Assembly: GCA_037974665.1 (NCBI GenBank)
Contig: CM075775.1
Coordinates: forward strand, 32,803,732-32,867,731
Reading direction: 5' to 3'
DNA length: 64,000 bases
Source of the DNA: Ehretia macrophylla
Lineage: Eukaryota > Streptophyta > Magnoliopsida > Boraginales > Ehretiaceae
Part shown: one piece after another, positions 1 to 12,383 of the stretch
Numbering within the stretch: position 1 is the first letter of the stretch
Layout of the letters: the number at the start of each line of letters is the position of its first letter
Notes under the pieces: model-generated
Database searches by the model: none
What the model saw: only the letters and a program-made list of their open reading frames with translations
Told to the model about the DNA's origin: nothing
Program-made: the position numbers and the translations under genes

Positions 1-1478
1 CCTCAAGGTACTTCATGCTAGGTGGATTTGTCTTCTTTGCGCTTCTTTTTCAATAAAGGTTCAATCTTTATTGCCTTTTTTGTGGTAGGAAAGAATCAGT
101 CAAAATGGAGACTCGTGGGTCTTCAATGATAATATTGGAATAAATTTTCTATCTCCTTTTGCTTATGTATGTTTATATATATTTCTTTTGTTAATTGATT
201 TTTATTAAAAAATTGTCATCTTTTTAGTTTTTATTCAATTCTTATGCTTATCTTGTTAGCTAGTGAGTAATTATATTTGCTGTAAAGTATTTATCGGAGC
301 TTTGTAACTGTACAATGCTTTCCTCATATTTTTCCTTTCTCCAAATGTAGGTTTTTGAAGTTAAATCCGGACGGAATAGGCACTGGAGGGAAGTTCCCCA
401 AGCCACCTTTGGCTACACCACCTGAAAAGGCATCAGTGTATGTTTTCTCATTTTATCACTCTTTTCTTTCTTGCGCTGCTAAGAGCATAATTCTCTTCTT
501 TGCTGGTTCATTCACTTTCTTGTGAGGATGTGTATCATAGCATTGTATTCTATTGAAAACATTTGTCTGAATTCCAAAACTATCTTCTATATCTTAGATT
601 TTTCAGTATAACTATAAAAGAAGTTGGAAGATGCCATGGGAAGTTAAAACTTTTTCAATTGATTGTACTTGATTTAGAGGACACATTAACATCAATGATG
701 CTATGTCTTTTTTTTTTTTTGCTGCAAATTTTCCCTGAAATTTTATTAAAGAAAAATGTTCAACAGGAAATGGAATTCCTCCACATACGATAGAACATTT
801 TGCACAAACTACTAGAACTAATTGTCGTAAATCTTTGGCGCCTATAAAGCTACCTTTAAACTAAAAATACTAAGAATAGCAAATCAAAACTTGCCACAGA
901 TTCCGAGGACCAAAAGGCAGATCTATATCCGCATCAACATGAGCAATAATGCTATGTTTAGTTGGACATTCTTAGAATTTCTTTTAATGATTAATATTTG
1001 TTATTAGATTCAGAGTGCTCTTGCTGCCCAAGTTCCCAACTAAAACCAGCTTGTTGTAAGCTAACCCTAGACTTGAACTCGCGTCTGCTAGTTGGGCTTT
1101 ATTGCTGAGACAACCGAGCATATAAGACACGTGCCCAAATTGAAGTCACTACTCGCTACAAAATGTTCCAGGAATTCAATAATAATCCTAAAGCGTACGA
1201 TCACTGTTGCGATTTCTATTACGTTCCCCAATTTAGATCTTGTTCTACACTAAAAAATCGTGTTTAATTATCAACTTGCTGCTGAATTTACTAGAGCACT
1301 ATACCAATCCTACTGTACTGAAAAAGAAGCTGAGATAATCCTAAGCCCTAGCGACGCAAATTCATCATAAAAAAGGTTTTATTCTTCTTTAAATTGATAT
1401 TTTTCATCATTACTAAAATATAATTATAATTACTTGAAATTATTTTCTTTTTTTTCTTTTCGTGTAAATGTATTTTAG
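1..1478. other. Region upstream of DBR1 with one exon-like stretch
   Basis: No gene is recognised here. One stretch, about 351-437 on the + strand, looks like an internal exon. It is preceded by a pyrimidine-rich tract ending in TAG, followed by GTATGT, and open in one frame (reading FLKLNPDGIGTGGKFPKPP). I cannot assign this peptide to a family. It could be the end of an upstream neighbour or chance. Just before the DBR1 start, 1468-1478 reads like a 3' splice site (TGTATTTTAG directly before ATG), which suggests a DBR1 5' UTR intron. The rest is AT-rich with no feature I can support. Confidence 0.3.
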
Positions 1479-4400
1479 ATGAGAATAGCTGTGGAAGGAT
1501 GTATGCAGGGAGAATTGGACAAGGTGTATGCAACTCTTTTGCATTTACAACAAGTGGAAAATATTAAAATTGACCTTTTAATTTGCTGCGGTGATTTTCA
1601 GGTACTTTTTAATGCTTTTCTTTTGTTGCCATTTTCTTCTTTTCTCATATTTCAAATGGTAAAGCTTTAGATTACATATTAGTGTTATTGTTATTAGTAA
1701 TGTCGCATATTAGCGGGAGACATGATAAATATGTGTGTTTATAAGTAAGTGCCATGGATTTAAGTAAAAATTGAGTAAACCATTTTGGCAGGAGACGCAA
1801 TAAGTGTGTGGTTTAACTGTTTTGGGACGGTAGATTTGAGGCTACAAAATGACACTAGTTTCGCTTGCAGGTCTCATTCTGGGCCTGGGCATAATAAATT
1901 TCCAGCAAATTCTTAAGGCAGATGAATTTTGGCTAAAAAGTGAACAAGAATTGTAATGTTAGTTTCTATGGTTAAGAAGATGAGATTTAAAGGTGTTGAA
2001 ATGATGATCTTATTATCAATGAATAGTTATAATTTTTGCGGATAAGTAATTAATTACGTATTTAGGTGCATGCACTTATGAGCTCCATAATGTTGAAAAA
2101 GAAAAGAAAAGATTTGAATGCCTCATTACTTGGTACGGGTAATAATAACCAAATGGTGATGGTCACATGAAAGAAAGGAGAAGAGAGAGAGAAAATATCT
2201 GATTCTCATTGATTGATTCTCAAGTATCAATTACATAGGAATGAGGTCTATTTATAGATCCTCTAGCTAAGAGTTAGTTACATGTGATTGCTAACTAACT
2301 TTCTCAGCTATTGCGTAGCTGGCAGCCACTATAATACAAGTAGTCTAACTAACTTATTTTAACAGAACAAGTCAGGCTAAGTATATCTTATCGGCCACCT
2401 CAAACTGACCCTGGTAGAGATACCAGGGGCAGTTTGGCTTTGATGTAGATGAACCTTGCTATGGAAAGTGCTTTGGTGAAGATGTCTGCTACTTGATCTG
2501 TAGTGGGCACATAGGATAGCTTTAAGACTTTTGAAACCACTTGTTCTCTTATAAAGTGGTAGTCTATTTCTATGTGCTTAGTCCTTGCGTAAAACACTGG
2601 ATTGCTTGCTAGTGCCATGGCAGAAATGTTGTCACAATGCAACACTGGTACTTGGGTAGGTATGGCTAGATCCTTGAGTAAGACAAACAACCATCTTAAT
2701 TCAGTAGTAGTATGGGCCATTGCCCTATAATCTGCTTCTGTAGAGGACCAGGATACTGTTGACTGCTTCTTTGAGGTCCAGGAAACTAAGTTATGTCCTG
2801 TTGTAGACTTTCTATCCAAAACATCTGAGGCCCAGTTAGAATCAGTGAAGCCGTATAGATGTAAAGGTCCTGACTGAAACTGCAATCCTTGTCTCAAAGT
2901 CCCTTTAACATATCTCAGAGTCCTCTTCAAAGCTGCATAATCTGCCACTGTTGGTTGATGCATATGCTGACACAATGTGTTTACTGCATATTGTATATCA
3001 GGCTTAGTCATTGTTAAGTACTGAAGTGCTCCAGTTAAACTTCTGAATAGTGTAGGATTTGAATAAGGTGTTGTGTCTGCACTTGTGGATTTAGACAGTG
3101 TAGGAGTCACTGCAAGATTTCAATCTAAGAGCCCTGCCTTTTTGAGTAGATCTGTTGCATATTTTGTTTGATGAAGAATGAGGCCTTGGTTGGTAGGTCT
3201 CAATCCCTAAAAAATAGTGCAAAGGCCCTAAATCCTTCATTGCAAATCTCTGCCCCATGGTGGAGATTAAGGCAGTTATAGCTATTGAATCACTGCCTGT
3301 GATTATAATATCATCTACATAGATCAAAACTAATGTGGTAGCAGTAGGTGTCCTCTGAATGAATAAGGAGCTATCTGCTATGCTTATGAAAAAACCTATG
3401 CTTGTTAGGAATGTAGTCAACATTTGGTACAAGGCCCTTGGGGCCTGCTTTAAACCATAAAGTGACTTCCTTAACTTGCATACATGATGGTGCAGTGTAT
3501 TGGCTCTAAAACCAGGTGGTTGTTGCATGTTTACCACTTGTTCCAAATGGTCATGTAAGAAGGCATTAGATACATCCAGTTGCCTTAGAGACCAGTATTT
3601 GTGTAAGGCCAAACTGAGCACTACCCTAATTGTTTGTGGCTTAACACTGGGCTGAAAGTCTTAGTATAGTCAAGTCCTTGTTCCTGTGAATAACTTTTGC
3701 TACTAGCCTAGCCTTGTACCTGGCCACTGTTCCATTGGCATGTCTCTTTATTGTGTACACCCATTTGCAGCCAATGGATTGCCTATTAGGTGGCAAGGGC
3801 ATTAATTCCCATGTTTGTTGTTTCTATAATGCTTCAAATTCTTCTTGCATAGCTTGTACCCAACACTGCTACTTTGAGGCCTCTTTATAAGTAGATGGTT
3901 CAATGGGAGCAGGGGTAGTGATCAAGGAGTGTAGTTGGTATAGAGGTGGTGGTAGATATCCTGTCTTTGACCTGGTAAGCATTGGGTGAGCAGTCTGAGG
4001 TGCTAGACTGGTTAAGGATTCTGACTGATGTGGTGGTGAAGTACTGTGTGTTGTGGATTGACCAGAAGTGATAGCAGTTGGTGTAGGAACTATGTCTTGA
4101 GTAGGGGTGAGAGATTGAGTGATAGAGATAGAAGCTAAAGGAATAGGAGAGGAATTGAGTTGTGACCCTGAGGATTGTGTTGGGTTGGAAGTAGACGAAG
4201 TTTCAGAGACAGAGTGTGTTAAAATAGGTGGCAGTGAAGAAGTTGGTTCTGTGAGAGTTGTAGAGTTATCAGAAGAGGCAGATGGAATAGTGAAATATGG
4301 GAAAATATATTTCACAAATCTCACATGCCTTGAGATGTAGACTTTGTTAGTTTTAGGATCTAACCATTTATATCCTTTTGTGTTTAAGCAATATCCTATG

Positions 4401-7400
4401 AAAACACATTGCTTAGACCTATTTTCTAGTTTATGGTTTGTGTATGGTTTAAGCCAAGGGTAGCAAAGGCACCCAAAGACTTTGAGTTGACTACAATCTG
4501 GAGGAGTGGAATATAATGTTTGGTATAGGGATTGGTTTTGTAGTACAGGTGTAGGAAGCCTATTTATGAGGAAATTTGCTGTAGCTAAAGCTTCTAGCCA
4601 TAAACTAGGAGGTAGATGTGCTTGGTTTAGAAGAGCTAAGGTAGTCTCTATAAGATGCATGTGTTTCCTTTCCAACTTTCCATTTTGTTCAGGTGTGTAA
4701 GGGCATGTGGTCTGATGAATGGTACCTAACTGTTGAAGAAAATACTGAAATTTATGACTAGTAAACTCAGTTCCATTATCAATCCTTAAGGTCTTGATAG
4801 TGGTCTGAAACTGAGTGTGAATCATAGACCGAAAACTAATAAAAGCATTATAGGCATTAGACTTTAGCTTTAAATCATAAAAACTAATATATAATCTCTC
4901 TCTTTTTTTTTTTAGTTTTTTTTTAATTCTATTCTGCATTAAGTTAATAGGTACGTAAAACATTTTTTATGCATTAAATAGATAAAGCAACTATGCCAAC
5001 ATATAGGGTTACTTTGACACTTTTCGTTCTACTTTGTGTATGAGACAGCCATTTCTGACTGACTGAATTTCTTTGTGCAAGCAGGCTGTTAGAAATGAAA
5101 TGGATCTACTAAGTTTAAACGTGCCACGTAAGTACCGGAGTATGAACTCATTCTGGAAATATTACTCAGGAGAAAAAAGTTGCACCAATTCCAACTATAT
5201 TTATAGGGGGAAATCATGAGGCGTCTAATTATCTTTGGGAATTGTAAGTTGTCTAATAGTAAGTCATGTCATTTTCAATGAATCTCCTGTTTCCGGTGAA
5301 TGTTGTCTTATGAGGAAATTGTACTATCTTGTCTTTCTTTCTTACTTCCATTGGTTCCATTTCATCTTTGAAATGGGTTATTGCTGCATGATGAAATGCT
5401 TCCAATACTAATCCTTCAATGGACTATCCACGAAGCATTTCATCTGGCTTTTGGTATTACTTCTTTGGGTACTGAAGCTGTTAATTTCTTGTTTCAATTT
5501 CACTTGTGATTGATCTTCTAATTGAACTTAAAAGTTTATTGGAGTTCATTGCTTAAACTGTCATGGCCTCATTTGGGGAACATATTTTCTTACATTGCTT
5601 AAACTGTCATGGCTGCATTTAGAGAACATATTTTCTTGGGATCTTTGGGTGAGTTAGTTTCCGTGCTTAGCATGTTTGCTTGTACTTCATTCACTGGGGT
5701 AGAAACTCCTGCCTTTTCACTTATCTTTTGAGCATGAGTCAGGATAAGTTTGTTAACAATAAATATACAGAATAATACAGCTTTTTTAACATGTCCATGT
5801 TTCATTGGTGCAGAGAACGATTTACAGTTATCCCTTCTGATTGTATTTAATCCATGCCCTTGCACTCGTAGATAGTGAACTAGAGATGCTTTTGTTTCTT
5901 CTTGTTTTATGTAACAGCAGATTTTGATAGGATGAAGATGAACAACTAATGTCGTGTTCTTATAAGGTGATTTGGTAAGCACTTCCAAAAGGTCAAGAAA
6001 AAAATTTGGTAAGAATAAAAATGATAATCAATCTGCAAATATTCAAGCCAAACTCTTTTGGACATTGTTGGTATATGGAGGAGGTGTACTGAAAGCTGAT
6101 GAAAGATAATCTTCTCTTCAGGTACTACGGAGGATGGGCGGCGCCTCAGATCTACTTCCTTGGTTTTGCAGGAGTGGTCAAGTTTGGGAACATTCGTATT
6201 GGTGGACTTTCTGGAATCTATAAAGCACATGATTATCTTAAAGGTTTGTCGTATGCTTAGTACTGTTGTCTAGTAGTCTCTTTTAAGCGATTAGTGTATT
6301 TAAACTATCTCAAATTGTAGGCATTGCTGCAGTATTCACGTATTCCCAGTGTGGTCATCGTTTCTGGCTCATCGTTAAGGATTAGTTTACAAATTTAAAA
6401 GGCTAAGTTCTTGATGTTAAATAGCTGGAACAGAAAAGTGGCCCTTTTCTTTTCTTGATATTGCATTTGGGAGATATTTGAGCTAAATAATCTTTTCTGT
6501 ATACAGGACATCATGAAAAGCTTCCTTATAATGAACGTGATATCCGATCTATATATCACGTTTGCAAATACGATGTGCACAAACTCATGCAAGTTGAAGA
6601 ACCAATTGATATATTTCTTTCACATGATTGGCCGCTTGGGATTACTGACTCTGGAAACCTGAAAGGTCTTCTTCTCCAAAAACCCTTTTTTGAACACGAA
6701 GTAAGTATTATATCTAAGGCTCTCAAAGGATTTTCTCAAATATATTTGCCAATCCTTGAAATTGAGACTATATTATGTTTATTATTTCATCATGACAACC
6801 CTGAAATATTTGAGCACAACTTTACCATCATAAATGGGGTATGTAACCTTTAACCTTTACTTATGCCTCATAAATAGTACATTATTGCCATTTGTATTTT
6901 AGTGCAAAAGTCTAATTAAGGACTAAGTAGGGCAGTTATAGTTAGGCAACTAGAGTCAAACCTGTAGGCCTGTATCATCTTTTGTAATTGAACCTTGATA
7001 TTCTTCAGTAATGTTGTTCCTGGTACTCGAACATTTACCCTTGATGCTGAGCACATTGAGATTTTGTGGTTTACCAGATGTATTTGTAACTTATTTACTT
7101 TATACCTTTTATCATGTCATAGTATTTCATAAGTTATTCTTAAGACCTATCAACCGTGACATGGTAGCCATAGCAGTAAACATTGACAACTTAATTATAT
7201 ACTCATCCAGATTCAGGAAGGAACCCTGGGAAGTAAAGCTGCTGCAGATTTGCTAGAAAAATTGAAACCCTTTTGCTGGTTTTCTGCTCATCTACATTGC
7301 AAATTTGCTGCTTTAGTCCAACATGGGGAAGGTGGTCCAGCGACAAAATTTCTCGCACTTGATAAGTGCCTCCCAGGACGAAAATTTCTACAGGTATCTT

Positions 7401-10400
7401 CTTGCACTTCATTTACTTTTGCATAGAATCTCCTAGAAACTGCTTAAAGCTAATGTCTTCAGTTGTGGGATTCAATTTTCTTCATAGGTTGTTGAAATTG
7501 AAACCGGGCCAGGACCTTACGAGATTCAATACGATGAAGAATGGCTTGCAATTACGAGGAAGTTTAACGCTATTCTCCCTTTGACAATCAAACGTGCAAA
7601 TTTTAGGTGTGCATACTTCATGGATGCCCATGACATTACTTCATAAGAATCAGCTTGTAAGACTTTCTGTTTTGGTCATAGTGATGCACAGCTTGACATA
7701 GAAGAGTGCCGTCAATTTGTAAGGAATAAGCTGAATATTAGAGGAGCCAAACCATTTGAATTTGAAAGGACTGTGCCATGCCGTGATCCTACTGTGTCAG
7801 TTTCTATTGACTCGTTTCCTGGTGAGGATAATTGTGATCCTGTTTGCATCTTCCTACTCATGTTTCTTCAGTCATAACATTCCTTAAAGTCTACCCTATC
7901 TAACATCTATTCGTTATTTATAACTTGATTCAAAGAATGTGATTTATCTTATCACCAATCTGGCATGTTTTCTGTGGCTTGAGATGCCTGGCTGTTCAAC
8001 AATGTTTTACAAGCTCTTGCTCGAGTAACGAGGCACTTTAGTTGATTAGTTAGTGGATGCTGGCAGTAAAACATATCTTTGTCACTTTATGCTTTCTGGG
8101 GATTGGTTTCTGCCTTCTCTGTAGACGGTTTCTGTTTCAAAACGAGTTTGTCTAATTTGTTAATATTGATCCAATACTGGGTAACAATGGAGATGGGGTT
8201 TTCTGGAAAATTCTATCTGAAATTGAGTTCTTATCATGTCATCGTAGGATTTCATCTCTATAATCTTCAAGGTATTCTTATGGGAAAGCAGCTAATATTG
8301 CTTCTAATGGACAAATATAATCCAAATTATACAATTGGTTTCAACAATTTTAGTGAAGGCTTACAATTTTTGCGCTTTGCAATAATCATCTCGTTTTTTC
8401 TTTACTTCAGGTTCTATCTTTGCACTTGTTTATATCTGCACTCTTTATGAAGAAGCTCATTATTCATCATTTTAGACTTGGGTTTACTTCATTTGTGACT
8501 CTTAAACATTTTCAATTCTTTTGTCTAATCAAAGACATGAAAGTTTATCTTGGTCTTTTATATTCTTTCTAGTAGCTTTCTTATGGGCTATTGTCAATAT
8601 GAGCTGCTGATATTTCTCCTTTTTCCTTCACATCTGCAGGAGACTGTCGGAATCCTCAGACGGTAGCTTTCTTAGATCTTTTAGAACTTCAATATCTACT
8701 TGACAATAAATCGCAATCAGTAGAGCAAATGGGAAGTCCAGCATCATTTATTTCAACAGGTGAATTTTGTCAGTTTTATTCTAGCTTATTACAGTCAAAT
8801 GTGCAGTCTGTTAAATTTGTAGGAGATATTCTTGAAGTCCTGTTTGTTCCTAAAAGATGAGACAAGAAAAAAGGAAGAGAAGGAAGTCTTCCTGAATTAG
8901 TCTAGACCACCACAGTACATGTATAAGTCCAGGTTTTGATCATGGTGGTTTAAGTAGTAGATAAGAAATTGTCTTCTATATGGATGCGGTAATGTGCGGG
9001 GCCCACCTTTTGTATTGGTGCCCCGCATCCGTATATAAGACAATCTCAGCAGTTAAATTCGTTTCTTGTGAAAATGGTTTAGCTTCTTGCAAGGGTCTCA
9101 TCTGAATTCATTGGAGTAGCAATAGGAATTAGGTTGCAACGTCATAGGGCCTTTTAAGTCGATTGCTTCAACTTCACTCTCTTCTATTTCAAGCTATGGC
9201 CTAACATCTTGACAAACTAAATAGAACAAGTCATTACATAATGAGTACCAACAAATAAGGAGTAAGTTATTCTCCTCAGTTTCTTTTTTATTTTTCTCAT
9301 ATTCTATGGTTTATGGGGGAGGGGAAGGAGGGAGGTAACAAAAAGAGTATTGATTGTCACTCTGTACATATCAATAGACTATAGCCACGTTGGGTTTATT
9401 GCAGAAATTGGATTTTTCCATTCAACCAAATTTATCAATCTGACAAATACCTTGTGGAAATTCTTTTTATGTTATATCCTTGATATCTACATTGCAAGAA
9501 TCCAAGATCAAGAAGGCTAGATCACATAGTTATCAGAATTGTAGCAATTCGTGTTTTACGATTCAATTAGATTCACGATTCAAATCGGCATGTGAATAAG
9601 AAATGTACATGAATCACCACCGAATCATAGTAAATTGTATGATTGACTACGATTCACGTATTAAGTACTATTCACTTTTCTGATGCATTGGGGTCTGCCC
9701 TTTCTTTTTTCTTTTTCAAAAAAATTGTTTAAATTGTAATAAAGCTCAAACCGACCATAATTGAAAAGCCAAAAATGAAACATCTAACTCTAAATAAAAA
9801 TAGGCCATCAAGCAACTAATTCTCTGCTGCCTAGAATCCTCGGTGAAGATGAAGGTGATTAAGAGAAGGGTGGGTAGTTGTTGTATGGTTTTCTTCTCGG
9901 TTATTATACTCTTGTTGACGGTCTTTCTCTCGGTCTATTTTTAAGCTTTATGCAAGAATACAATCCTAAATCTATTTTTAAGATGTGACCAAATCGTTAA
10001 GATTTACGATTCAATACAATTTATGATTCAAAAACAATAATATTTCGATTCATGATTTAACAACTATAGTGGAGCATAACTCATTATAATGAAGACGGGA
10101 GTTTATGAGGGTCAAAGTGTGGTCCTTAGTACTTTCTGTTGGATTATATTTTTATCTATCAATCTTTGTTGCATGATCATTTTGTGTACTATTTGGAACT
10201 TTCGAGGCATTTATCATATATTTTTATGCAGTTTTAGGACATAAAAAGTTTTTATATGTTTATCTAATGTTGGAAAATGTGTAATTGCATGCATGAAGAT
10301 ATAGTATGGTATCTTATTTAGGAAAAATAAAGAAAGAAATGTTAATTGATCCACTAAATCCTTTTCCATATTGAGGTTCCTCTGCTGACTGCATTTCTTT

Positions 10401-10599
10401 GTAGCTTCAGCTTTACAATATCAAGCATGCTGCCCCGTTATCCTCTCTCTTCATGAGGCATGGTCCTCGTTTGCTGATAAGCTTAGTCATAGATGCAGGT
10501 TCCCTTGGCTATGAAAGTGAGGATTTTCTCATCGATGATGTGGATGATACAGAGGAACTCCAAGAAGTTAATGACACAGAAAATGACGATATTCTGTAA
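1479..10599 (+). CDS. DBR1: RNA lariat debranching enzyme DBR1 (nine coding exons)
   Basis: DBR1 is a nuclear metallophosphoesterase that cuts the 2'-5' branch of excised intron lariats. Coding exons read from the sequence: 1479-1601, 5085-5243, 6122-6243, 6507-6700, 7211-7393, 7488-7606, 7682-7821, 8640-8759 and 10499-10599. All have GT-AG borders and matching phases, giving about 419 aa, the usual plant length. Metal and active-site motifs are visible: GDFQ at residues 38-41, GNHE near 83-86, SHDW at 173-176 and HLHC at 226-229. The tail is acidic (IDDVDDTEE) and ends at TAA 10597-10599. Oddity: exon 2 has a run of six A at 5173-5178 where the conserved frame needs five, so as written the protein shifts frame after about residue 72. 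The correct family reading resumes at once in the next frame. Intron 1 (1602-5084) contains an antisense copia fragment, and the last intron (8760-10498) is long. Confidence 0.9.
2150..4960 (-). mobile_element. 5'-truncated Ty1/copia retrotransposon in DBR1 intron 1
   Basis: Read on the minus strand, the order is the C-terminal half of integrase (DNGTEFTS near 4780, [10 protein letters not shown] near 4680), a Ser/Thr-rich linker, reverse transcriptase ([11 protein letters not shown] near 3300) and copia RNase H ([19 protein letters not shown] near 2800). An LTR-like stretch starting TGTTAAAATAAG at 2364 runs to about 2150 and contains TATAAATA. The frame is broken near 3640-3870 and again around 3100. 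No gag, protease, integrase N-terminus or 5' LTR is present: copia homology stops near 4870, beside a T-rich tract. It is a dead, truncated copy lying antisense to DBR1. The outer ends are approximate and I found no target-site duplication. Confidence 0.85.
8965..9047. repeat. Short near-perfect inverted repeat (hairpin) in DBR1 last intron
   Basis: Arms 8965-8989 and 9023-9047 are about 25 bases each and nearly complementary (ATTGTCTTCTATATGGATGCGG against its inverse with two or three changes). The loop is GC-rich and itself partly self-complementary (GTGCGGGGCCCACC / GGTGCCCCGC). It is probably a tiny fold-back transposon relic. Confidence 0.6.
9525..10069. mobile_element. MITE-like element with GATTCA-rich termini in DBR1 last intron
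   Basis: The left end (ATAGTTATCAGAATTG) and the inverse of the right end (ATAGTTGTTAAATCATG) are related, and both flanks are studded with CGATTCA/TGAATCG motifs in opposite orientation. This resembles a non-autonomous DNA transposon. It has no coding capacity and I could not fix a target-site duplication. Confidence 0.4.
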
Positions 10600-11460
10600 A
10601 GCGTCTCTCTAGGTAATTATTTCCATCAGCCCTGTTCATTGTAGTTTTTATTAGTGATAATGATTGTGGTTCAAGCAGAATCTCAACCTCAGTAGATGCT
10701 GCTATATTGTTTCTGAGATGACCAGGAGTTTTGACTGTAATTGTTTAGTTACATAAAATCTCTATAACTTCGAGGAAAAATGTGAAGAGTGGCGTGGACT
10801 GAGTAGGATAATGGATTTCTCTCTCTCTTTTTTTTTTTTTTTTGTTGGCGAATCAGCAACTAAAGCATTTCATTCCACAAATTTGTCAAATACAGCAAGG
10901 TCGAAGATTATACATCAAACATGAAATGAAGAACAAGTCAATGTGTCAATTAAGCAACAATATCATCTAATTGTAAATCAGCACATTTCTTCCTATGATG
11001 AATGGTATTCTTATATTTCTTCCCCAAGAGAATTTCATCTCTCACATCACATCCGCACATATGCTCCAAAGGATTTGTTGTTCTTAGGCATTACATGAAA
11101 GAGGGACAAAATTTGATGTTCTGCATCTTATATTCATAATATACAGTATACCTTATGGAGCAGATATACATTTATTTATATACACACACACACAAAGATA
11201 TTCGATTATACATTTATTATTTCTTTTCAACATTATACTGTAGTAAATAATCAATTGATTATGCTGCAGGACCCCTCTAGCTTCACAGGATGGCTCTTGA
11301 CGAAGTAAAGTCGACAGTTTCAGTTTCATTTGGCAATCTCAGCCTCTTAAGAGGTCTTCAATTGATGATTTCGATGACTCGTTGCAGTTATCGTCTTCTG
11401 GCATCAGCACCAGGGCTCATCCCTGCAGCTTAGATGATGATAAACTATAAAAATCATCGA
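10600..11460 (+). other. Probable DBR1 3' UTR with a 3' UTR intron
   Basis: Shortly after the TAA the sequence TCTCTAG|GTAATT (near 10612) looks like a 5' splice site, and ATTATGCTGCAG|GACCCC (near 11270) like a 3' splice site. That would place an intron about 13 bases after the stop. The segment after 11270 also contains an open stretch reading IDDFDDSLQLSSSG, so an alternative coding tail cannot be excluded. A poly-T tract at 10829-10844, followed by sequence like the retroposon tails at 15.55 and 28.79 kb, lies inside this intron. Confidence 0.35.
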
Positions 11461-12383
11461 CTCATTTCTGCTAAGAACATTTAACTCGGCTTTCCATGAT
11501 CCTGTGGAGGAATATGAGTCAAATTCTTGCCCAGTGAAGGCATTATCCGGTGATATTCTATATATTCTTGTAGGTCTAATCAGATACCGTCATGTGTATA
11601 TAAATATGTACTTTGCAAAGTCTTACCCTTTTTGTCTTTTTGAAATCAAATATGTTTACTAATTGAGTTGATTGTTTTTTGATAGCATCTAAAATGCTCA
11701 AGTAGCTTGAGCGTTTTATTCCTAGTGTTAGTATTACGATATATCAAAACGAGGTTAATTATTCAAAAATTGATTGCTTCTAAACGTTTTATTTTTTTTT
11801 GGGTCAGAAGTTTCGGAACATTGAAAAGTAAAAAAGAGATGAACAAACGAGTAGAACTGTCGAATAATTTGGTGGTCGAGTTTTCACGTCATTAAAAAAT
11901 GAGTAGAATCCAATTATAATGAGTTTTGACATGCAATGTCGATTTGGACTAAGTTGAACTCAAAATGGAAAACCTCAAAGGAAAGAAGTTATGGACCATC
12001 GGTTGTATATCTGCCCCGAATATGTAGATTTGAAATGGGCCTAAACTGTGAATCCAATTATGAAAAGTTACATTATGTCATGCAATTTTATATATATATT
12101 TTTTGTTATTATTTTAATGTCGAACAACTCACATTAGGTAGGAGTATATTCAATTTATCTAAAGTTATAAACCCCATTGAGCAGCGGTATGCCTTGCACG
12201 TACCTCAAGTTAGTTAAGGATAAATCAATGTCAAACAATTTTAAATGATGCATACTCATATATCTGAAATTATATATCCATTTTAACTTTTTTTAGTTAG
12301 ACGAGGCAATAATTCACATTAATTCTGTTAGAGCTTTTACAATTTCTTTTTGGTCCAAGTTAGTTCTTTTACGCTATAAATGC
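11461..12383. other. Intergenic AT-rich region
   Basis: The stretch holds only short chance reading frames and simple A/T-rich sequence. No recognisable gene, RNA or repeat boundary was seen before the duplication starts at about 12384. Confidence 0.5.

Noticed and set aside
1010-1125. tRNA-like or SINE-like segment upstream of DBR1
   Set aside because: The B-box resemblance is weak and no cloverleaf could be drawn, so no RNA gene is claimed.
5599-6230. Minus-strand frames of 129 and 94 residues within DBR1 intron 2 and exon 3
   Set aside because: They overlap a conserved sense exon on the opposite strand and show no recognisable domain.
10829-10900. Poly-T followed by retroposon-tail-like sequence, similar to 15547 and 28785
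   Set aside because: Probably 3' tails of SINE or LINE copies in minus orientation, but too short and diverged to delimit as elements.
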